This document shows positions 58,498 to 64,000 of a stretch of 64,000 nt of DNA, one piece after another. This DNA comes from Kineothrix alysoides (lineage in GTDB: Bacteria > Bacillota > Clostridia > Lachnospirales > Lachnospiraceae), in the NCBI RefSeq assembly GCF_000732725.1, contig NZ_JPNB01000003.1:124001-188000 (forward strand), read 5' to 3'. Made by a program: the position numbers and the translations under genes. How positions within the stretch are numbered: the stretch's first letter is position 1; every line of letters begins with the position of its first letter. The notes under the pieces were generated by a model. It did not search any database, was not told the origin of the DNA, and was given only the letters and a program-made list of their open reading frames with translations.

Positions 58498-59625
58498 TCA
58501 AGCTTTTCCCGCAAATATATTATTTTTTCTATGACCGAGCAGCATAACGAAGAGTGCAACCGAAAAAGAAATGACTCCTGCCACCGCGGCCTCTATTAAA
58601 TTACCCGGATCCTTGTCGCTTTGAAATATCAAAATAGAGAACACCGTAGGGAACGCATAGACGTATGTATGAATCGTCACAAGCCCCTGATAAATTCCTC
58701 CTGCTGCGCCTCCTGCCACCGCCGCCAGCAAAGCGATCTTGTCCGTCAGGCAGATGCCGTATAAGACCGGCTCCGTAGTCCCCGTGAAGGTTACGGTAAT
58801 CAGTACTGCCAGCACTGAACTTCTCTTCTCCTTTTCCTTGCTGTTCAGCATCGTAACGAGAGTGACTGCCATAAGTGACATGGTAAGCATAAAATAACCG
58901 ACCATAAAGCCACTCTCTTCACCGAAGGCTCCTAAATTCTGAATGACCAGACTGACAAACACCCAGTGAGCTCCTACCATAATCTGCAAAGGAGCAGTAG
59001 CACCGAATATCGCCCATGCAAGAACCGGGATGTTGACCTGAAGCCACGAGATTCCTGCAAGTGCGCCCTGGCTGACCACATCCACCAGCGGCCCTGCCAC
59101 AAGCATTCCTGCAAGTGCCGTAATCAGTATGAGCAAAAAACGCAGAAATATATCCCTAAGCACACCTTTTAGCCACTTTTCCAACACCTTCTCAAACACA
59201 CTCATCAAATAAATCAAAACAATGATGGGAAATACCGTATAGGCATAAGTCATCCGATAGACCGGAATTCCCATGAAAAGCACGCTGTTTTCCTGCTCCA
59301 TCAGATTGATGAAGCTTGGAAGCAGCAACGTTCCTGCCGCCGCCATGGCGCTGACCACATCTGCCTCAAAATGCTTCCCTGCCGTATAAGCCACGATGAG
59401 AGGAAGAAAATAAAAGGGAGCGTTGCTGATAGCTTCCAGAATCACCTTCGTATCCGGGAAGGCTTGTATCAGAGGCGTGTATCCCAGAAGTAAAACTCCC
59501 AGCTTCAGCAGCCCTCCTGCCACCAACACCGGTATCACGGGCAGCATGCAGGATGAAATATGGTAAAGCATTCTATCCAAATAATTTTTCTTTTTCGTTT
59601 GTCCTTTATCTTTTTTCATAAGCAT
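58498..59625 (-). CDS. PTS transporter subunit EIIC (glucoside type), stand-alone
   Basis: A 375-residue membrane protein of the PTS glucose/glucoside EIIC family with about ten helices and the sugar-site motif FTGTTEPVLYG. Typical proteins also have an EIIB and often an EIIA domain; neither is present here or nearby, so it must use partners from elsewhere or works as a facilitator. Its start overlaps the TIM-like gene by about 20 nt, so the two are translationally linked. Confidence 0.87.
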   Translation of the reverse strand: MLMKKDKGQTKKKNYLDRMLYHISSCMLPVIPVLVAGGLLKLGVLLLGYTPLIQAFPDTKVILEAISNAPFYFLPLIVAYTAGKHFEADVVSAMAAAGTLLLPSFINLMEQENSVLFMGIPVYRMTYAYTVFPIIVLIYLMSVFEKVLEKWLKGVLRDIFLRFLLILITALAGMLVAGPLVDVVSQGALAGISWLQVNIPVLAWAIFGATAPLQIMVGAHWVFVSLVIQNLGAFGEESGFMVGYFMLTMSLMAVTLVTMLNSKEKEKRSSVLAVLITVTFTGTTEPVLYGICLTDKIALLAAVAGGAAGGIYQGLVTIHTYVYAFPTVFSILIFQSDKDPGNLIEAAVAGVISFSVALFVMLLGHRKNNIFAGKA

Positions 59626-60388
59626 TCATCGCCTGACGGATCAGTTTGTCAAAGTCATCCGCCTGCCATGCGGCACGTCCGGTAAAAAGTCCGTCGATAG
59701 AAGGCTGGACAATCATCGCCTCCGCATTTCCCGGATTCACGCTTCCACCGTATAAAACGGGAATCTCTGCGCTCTTCTCTCCGAACAGCTCTTCCAGACA
59801 GTTCTTGATCACCTTGTGCATCTCTTCGGCATACTCTGCCGAAGCCGGAATACCATTTACTCCGATGGACCATACCGGCTCGTAAGCCACCTTGATCTTG
59901 TCCGCCTGCTCCCTGGAAACGCCATGGAAGCCTACCTTGAGCTGGGTACGAAGAATCTCCGGGCTGATGCCGTATTCCTTTTCTTCCAGAGTCTCGCCGA
60001 TACACAAAAGCGTATCGAATCCATGGGCCAGGGAAGCCTTTACTTTAAGGTTTTCTTCTCTGTCTTTTTCTCCGAATACATGCCGTCTCTCAGAATGACC
60101 GATCATGACCATATCCAGTGCCAGCTCCTTCAGCATGAGCGGAGAAATCTCTCCTGTAAACTGCCCCTGATCTTCCCAGCACATATTCTGCGCGCCCAGC
60201 TTGATAAAGCTGCGATCCACAGATGTAACGGCTGCGCTTAACGAGGTATACGACGGTATGACAAAAAGCTCTATCTCATCCCTGCTTATATCCTTCGTAT
60301 TTTCCACCAGCTTCTTAAGATATGATACCGTTTCTTCGATAGTCTTGTACATTTTTAAATTGGTTCCAAAATATAATTTTTTATCCAT
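59606..60388 (-). CDS. Triose-phosphate isomerase paralogue (TIM family)
   Basis: A 260-residue TIM barrel with all catalytic residues: Asn and Lys in GTNLKMYK (usually GNWKMN), His in GHSERR, Glu in AYEPVWSIG, and the phosphate loop YGGSVNPGN. The altered N-terminal motif and the neighbouring RpiB-like gene recall EryH/TpiA2, which isomerises L-erythrulose 1-phosphate in erythritol catabolism. A four-carbon sugar phosphate is therefore as likely a substrate as triose phosphate. The ATG at 60388 is chosen for its GGGAG box. Confidence 0.88.
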   Translation of the reverse strand: MDKKLYFGTNLKMYKTIEETVSYLKKLVENTKDISRDEIELFVIPSYTSLSAAVTSVDRSFIKLGAQNMCWEDQGQFTGEISPLMLKELALDMVMIGHSERRHVFGEKDREENLKVKASLAHGFDTLLCIGETLEEKEYGISPEILRTQLKVGFHGVSREQADKIKVAYEPVWSIGVNGIPASAEYAEEMHKVIKNCLEELFGEKSAEIPVLYGGSVNPGNAEAMIVQPSIDGLFTGRAAWQADDFDKLIRQAMNAYEKR

Positions 60389-60426
60389 TTTGCAGTATGC
60401 TCCCTTCCTCATTCCTCTCCGGATTC

Positions 60427-60882
60427 TTATTTTCCAGCCAGATAGGACTGCTCTACTTCCATAATTCTGTCCACCTTAGGCTTAGAGCCGCCGCCCGCAA
60501 AATCGCATTTCAGCCAGATATCTACCAGGTACTTTGCCAGTTCTACGCCTATGACACGTTCGCCCATACACATAATCTGCGCGTCATTGCTCTTTCTGGA
60601 GCGCTCTGTGGAAAAGGGGTCATGACATACCGCAGCCCTGATGCCGGGCACCTTATTCGCCGTAATCGCCATCCCGATCCCCGTACCGCATACGAGGATG
60701 CCTCTTTCATATCTGCCGTCGGCCACCGCCTCGGCAACATCCTTTGCCACATCCGGGTAAAGTACTACTTCCCCTTTGTTTGCTCCGAAATCGTCATATT
60801 CCACCCCCGTCTCTTCCAGGTGCTTCATAATCTCTACTTTCAAAGCATATGCCGCCTCATCGCATCCAATCGCTATTTTCAT
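60427..60882 (-). CDS. RpiB/LacA/LacB family sugar-phosphate isomerase
   Basis: A 151-residue isomerase with the catalytic cysteine in CGTGIGMAI. The usual DHAG motif at the start is DEAA here (GCDEAAYALK), so a substrate-site residue differs from ribose 5-phosphate isomerase B. With the TIM paralogue it matches the EryH-EryI pair that converts tetrulose phosphates to erythrose 4-phosphate. GGAAGGAAATGGAAG precedes the ATG at 60882. Confidence 0.88.
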   Translation of the reverse strand: MKIAIGCDEAAYALKVEIMKHLEETGVEYDDFGANKGEVVLYPDVAKDVAEAVADGRYERGILVCGTGIGMAITANKVPGIRAAVCHDPFSTERSRKSNDAQIMCMGERVIGVELAKYLVDIWLKCDFAGGGSKPKVDRIMEVEQSYLAGK

Positions 60883-60914
60883 CTTCCATTTCCTTCCTTT
60901 TCTATTAAAATTTC

Positions 60915-60934
60915 CCTCTTCAAGAAACAAGAGG
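60915..60934 (-). terminator. Weak intra-operon hairpin
   Basis: CCTCTT and AAGAGG form a 6-bp stem with an 8-nt loop between the binding-protein gene and the RpiB-like gene. It may reduce read-through after the abundant binding protein. Confidence 0.35.
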
Positions 60935-61014
60935 AGCCGGACTATCCATCCAAACTCCTCCCTTCATTACAAATTCAATATTTTAATCAGCACTTTTCGG
61001 AAAATTATAATTTT

Positions 61015-62079
61015 TTATTGCAAATATTCATCTACGTTATCTTTCGTAATGAGTACGAAAGGAATAACCGGTGCGGAGTCATATTCTTCGCCATTGATCA
61101 AAGCTGTAATAACGTTGATAGCAGCAGCAATCTGGCCAACACCGTCCTGAAGTACGGTAGCGCCTAAGTCGCCGTCTTTAATCATCTGTAACGGGTTCTG
61201 GTTTCCATCTACACCTACGCAAATAATGTCGCTTCTGCCTGCATCGTTAGCTGCACGCTGTGCTGCGGAAGACATATCGTCGTTATCGCAGATAACAGCT
61301 ACTAATTCATCACCATACTGTGCAATAGCGTCTGTCGTAGCATTTGCTGCCTTATCGCCTGACCACTGTGTATCGGGCTCGCCAACCATTTCGAATTCAG
61401 GATGTGCAGACATAACTTCCGCAATACCTGCTCCACGGTCGATCTGTGCGGAGTTTCCAAGAATACCTGTGCAGTGGATATATTTTCCGCCGTCGGGAAC
61501 ATTCTTAACAACCCATTCGCCGAGCATCTTGCCTGCTTCTACGTCATTGGAACCGCAGTAAGCAATTGCTCTTGCATCTGTGCTGGTTGTCTTGGAGTTA
61601 ACAACGATTACGTTAATACCTGCGTCTGCAAGCTTTGTTACTGCAGGGTCGGATGCTTCTGACTCAGCCGGAAGGACAATAACTGCATCACAGCCTTTTG
61701 TAATACATTCGTCAGCACGGTCGATCTGCTTGTTAGGATCTGTCTCACCATCGAGGATTCCTGTCCAGTCATCGATAACGCCGTCACTCTTCATCTGGTT
61801 CAATGTTTTTTCCGCATACTCATTGATCGGTGCGTGGAAAGGGTCTGTTAAGTTCTTGGAGATATATCCAACAATTACTTTTCCATCGCCGTTCACATCA
61901 GCGCCTGCGGCAACTTCTGCCACTGCATCTTCTGTTGTTGTTTCTGCTTCTGTCGTTTCCTCTGTTGTCGTTTCTGCCGGAGCTGCAGGCTCAGCGGTTT
62001 CTGTTTTGGTGCTGCCGCATGCCATCAGACCGAAGGTCATTGTGATTGCCATTGTGATTGCTAATACTTTTTTCATCAT
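61015..62079 (-). CDS. Sugar ABC transporter substrate-binding lipoprotein (ribose/RbsB type)
   Basis: A 354-residue lipoprotein: signal peptide with lipobox LMAC (Cys21), a Thr/Glu-rich linker (about 25-60), then a periplasmic binding protein type I fold beginning VIVGYISKNLTDPFHAPINE. It binds a monosaccharide or polyol outside the cell. GGAGGAAATAATTATT precedes the ATG. It follows the permease gene in the operon. Confidence 0.92.
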   Translation of the reverse strand: MMKKVLAITMAITMTFGLMACGSTKTETAEPAAPAETTTEETTEAETTTEDAVAEVAAGADVNGDGKVIVGYISKNLTDPFHAPINEYAEKTLNQMKSDGVIDDWTGILDGETDPNKQIDRADECITKGCDAVIVLPAESEASDPAVTKLADAGINVIVVNSKTTSTDARAIAYCGSNDVEAGKMLGEWVVKNVPDGGKYIHCTGILGNSAQIDRGAGIAEVMSAHPEFEMVGEPDTQWSGDKAANATTDAIAQYGDELVAVICDNDDMSSAAQRAANDAGRSDIICVGVDGNQNPLQMIKDGDLGATVLQDGVGQIAAAINVITALINGEEYDSAPVIPFVLITKDNVDEYLQ

Positions 62080-62220
62080 AATAATTATTTCCTCCTTTTT
62101 CTTATGAATCCATGAGTGCTAATTAAATATTGTAATACTTTCGGGTATTGTATTTTCTATATAGAGATACCTAAAAGTTATCACCTGGGTTGATTTTTCG
62201 TGTCGGTAAAATGTTACCCT

Positions 62221-63195
62221 TTATCGGTTCCTTTTATTCATTACCATATCGAGCAGTACGGCACCAATGATAACACAGCCCTTTACAATCGATTGATAAT
62301 AGGAAGACACGCCGATCAGGTTCATGCCGTTGTAGATAAAGCCGATGATGAAGATACCCATAAGTACTCCGGGAACCGTCGCTATACCACCTGCGAAGGA
62401 TGTACCTCCGAGCACGCAGGCCGCAACCGCGTCCGTCTCATAACCTACACCGATATTGGATTGTGCAGATCCTGTCTTTGCGGTAAAGATAATCGCCGCA
62501 ACGCCTGCCAAAAATCCGCTGACCGTATATACACCGACTTTCGTCCAGAACTCGCTGACGCCGGAAGCGATTGCAGCGTTTACGTTGCCGCCTACCGCGA
62601 AGATATAACGTCCGAACTTGGTCCAGTGAAGCAAAAGATACATAATGATCGAAATTACAATTAATATAACGATCGGAATCGGCAATCCTAAAAACTTATT
62701 GGAGTAAATACCCTTAAAGGCTTCGCTCGTAAGAGAAATTGCCTTACCGCCGCTGATAACCTGAGACAATCCACGGATAATCAACTGTGTGGATAAGGTT
62801 ACAACGAAGGGGAACATGTTAAATTTAGCGATTAAAAAGCCGTTCAAAAATCCGAAGAAGGTAGCTACCATAAGAGCAACCCCGCATGCCGTCCAAACGT
62901 TCATTCCACTGTTGGTAATCGTAACGCCAAGCACGCAGCTCGTCAGAGCTAATTGGGCGCCAACCGCCAAGTCGATACCACCGGTAGTGATTGCAAGACA
63001 CATACCATAGGAAATCATACCGTTAATGGCTACCTGAGTAGCTACGTTCATAAAGTTCTTGGAAGTGGCGAATGTCGGCTCCATAATACCGATTACCACC
63101 ATCATCAGAAGCAGAACGAGACCGATTCCGTATTTTCCCATGAACATTTTTAAATTATCGTTATTCATACTCTTTACTTTGATTTTTCCTGTCAT
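62221..63195 (-). CDS. Sugar ABC transporter permease (RbsC type)
   Basis: A 324-residue permease with eight to ten helices and the conserved ITTGGIDLAVGA and LGGTSFAGGIATVPGVLMG segments of the ribose/xylose/autoinducer-2 class. GAGGAGGATAGGAAA precedes the start. It is partner of the binding protein and of the ATPase at the window edge. Confidence 0.93.
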   Translation of the reverse strand: MTGKIKVKSMNNDNLKMFMGKYGIGLVLLLMMVVIGIMEPTFATSKNFMNVATQVAINGMISYGMCLAITTGGIDLAVGAQLALTSCVLGVTITNSGMNVWTACGVALMVATFFGFLNGFLIAKFNMFPFVVTLSTQLIIRGLSQVISGGKAISLTSEAFKGIYSNKFLGLPIPIVILIVISIIMYLLLHWTKFGRYIFAVGGNVNAAIASGVSEFWTKVGVYTVSGFLAGVAAIIFTAKTGSAQSNIGVGYETDAVAACVLGGTSFAGGIATVPGVLMGIFIIGFIYNGMNLIGVSSYYQSIVKGCVIIGAVLLDMVMNKRNR

Positions 63196-63209
63196 TTTCC
63201 TATCCTCCT

Positions 63210-64000
63210 CTATTTACCGCCGAAAGCCTTGGCTAAAATAACTTCTTCCGTTGCTGATGAGCTTAAGATTTCCTCTCTTGTAACCTCTCCGTTTATAGTT
63301 CCTTCATGGTAAATAAGGATGCGGTCGCTCATACCCATAATTTCCGGCAGTTCTGAAGAAATCATTATAACCGCCATACCTTTGGCAGCAAACTGACACA
63401 TAAGAGAATGGATTTCCGATTTAGCTCCGACATCCACACCTCTGGTAGGCTCATCCAAAATAAGAAGCTTGGGATTTGCCATAATCCATTTCGCAATTAC
63501 TACCTTCTGCTGGTTTCCACCACTTAGCGAAAAGGCGTCGTGCTCTATGCTGGCTGCTTTTACGGTGAGCTGCTTCGCCACTTCTTCGCATTCCTTCATT
63601 TCCCGCCTTTGATTGATCAAAAGACCTTTCTGCTTTTGGGGAAGATTAGGAAGGGAAATGTTTTCCCTCAGGGAACGCAGCAGACATAAGCCGTAGTTCT
63701 TTCTATCCTCATTTACCATACAGATTCCTTTGTTAATGGCTGCGCGAGGATTTTTATTTTTGATCTCCTTGCCTTCCAGATACATCTTACCGCCGTCTAT
63801 GGGGTCAAGTCCGAATATCGCCCTCATCGTCTCGCTTCGTCCTGAGCCTACCAAGCCCGAAACTCCCAGTATTTCACCTGCACGCACCTCGAAGTTAATA
63901 TCCTTAAATCCCTTTCCGCTTAAGTTTTCCGCTTTGAATACGACATCGCCGATCTTGCAGTCCACCTTCGGAAATACGTTCTCCACCTTACGTCCTACCA
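63210..64000 (-). CDS. Sugar ABC transporter ATPase (RbsA type), 5' end outside the window
   Basis: The C-terminal half of a double ABC ATPase; the frame is open to the window edge, with VGRKVENVFPK matching the linker of RbsA proteins. Visible are a Walker A variant GLVGSGRSE (usual for the second domain), signature LSGGNQQKVVIAKW, Walker B LLILDEPTRGVDVG and ISSELPE. The full gene should be about 500 residues. It precedes the permease by 14 nt. Confidence 0.93.
   Translation of the reverse strand, partial: VGRKVENVFPKVDCKIGDVVFKAENLSGKGFKDINFEVRAGEILGVSGLVGSGRSETMRAIFGLDPIDGGKMYLEGKEIKNKNPRAAINKGICMVNEDRKNYGLCLLRSLRENISLPNLPQKQKGLLINQRREMKECEEVAKQLTVKAASIEHDAFSLSGGNQQKVVIAKWIMANPKLLILDEPTRGVDVGAKSEIHSLMCQFAAKGMAVIMISSELPEIMGMSDRILIYHEGTINGEVTREEILSSSATEEVILAKAFGGK

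Noticed and set aside
1-64000. tRNA, rRNA, complete insertion sequences, phage genes or attachment sites
   Set aside because: None could be recognised; the mobile-looking features are limited to short repeats and gene remnants.

Overview
The window looks like a chromosomal segment of a spore-forming Clostridia member, most likely Lachnospiraceae. The reasons are strong AGGAGG ribosome binding sites, many AT-rich consensus promoters, a lantibiotic almost identical to ruminococcin A of Ruminococcus gnavus, a BclA-like collagen repeat spore protein behind SigK-like promoters, a flavin-based extracellular electron transfer locus and a split anaerobic L-serine dehydratase. No rRNA, tRNA, CRISPR array, complete insertion sequence or replication origin was seen. 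All calls come from reading the sequence; no database search was possible.

Layout. 0-7.2 kb: TetR regulator with hydrolase, an M18 aminopeptidase, a DUF2156 protein, and an ABC exporter with its own HTH regulator. 7.3-9.8 kb: agrA-agrC-agrD quorum-sensing operon without agrB. 10-21 kb: ruminococcin A-type class II lanthipeptide cluster (immunity FEG, transporter-protease T, synthetase M, two identical A peptides, two-component pair R-K), followed by agrB. 21.8-28.3 kb: housekeeping genes (sdaAA/AB, recQ, phosphatidyltransferase, NUDIX, racemase). 28.7-36.9 kb: accessory patchwork with a glycosyltransferase, a 78-bp tandem repeat, acetyltransferases, a TetR-flavoprotein operon, decayed genes and an alcohol dehydrogenase. 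37.1-40.4 kb: two divergent glycosyltransferases and the collagen-like protein. 40.5-46.7 kb: Lnt-like protein under one TetR, and a MacB/FtsX-type exporter under another. 46.8-49.5 kb: DNA repair glycosylase, rubrerythrin, LysE exporter, acetyltransferase. 49.5-57.5 kb: extracellular electron transfer operon with a divergent HxlR regulator. 57.6-64 kb: ribose-type ABC transporter, RpiB-like and TIM-like isomerases, a lone PTS EIIC and an RpiR regulator; the transporter ATPase runs off the right edge.

How it works together. The most interesting point is regulatory. AgrB, the membrane protease that should mature the AgrD peptide, lies 13.6 kb from agrD, yet both genes carry the same 29-bp bipartite promoter element (two repeats 21 bp apart, 27 nt before a -10 box). 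One AgrA-like regulator could therefore control both. agrB sits directly behind the lantibiotic sensor genes, which are themselves punctuated by three copies of a structured repeat; two of these supply the ribosome binding site and start codon of rumR and rumK. Separately, four TetR genes and one HTH gene have clear palindromic operators, which gives well-defined small regulons.
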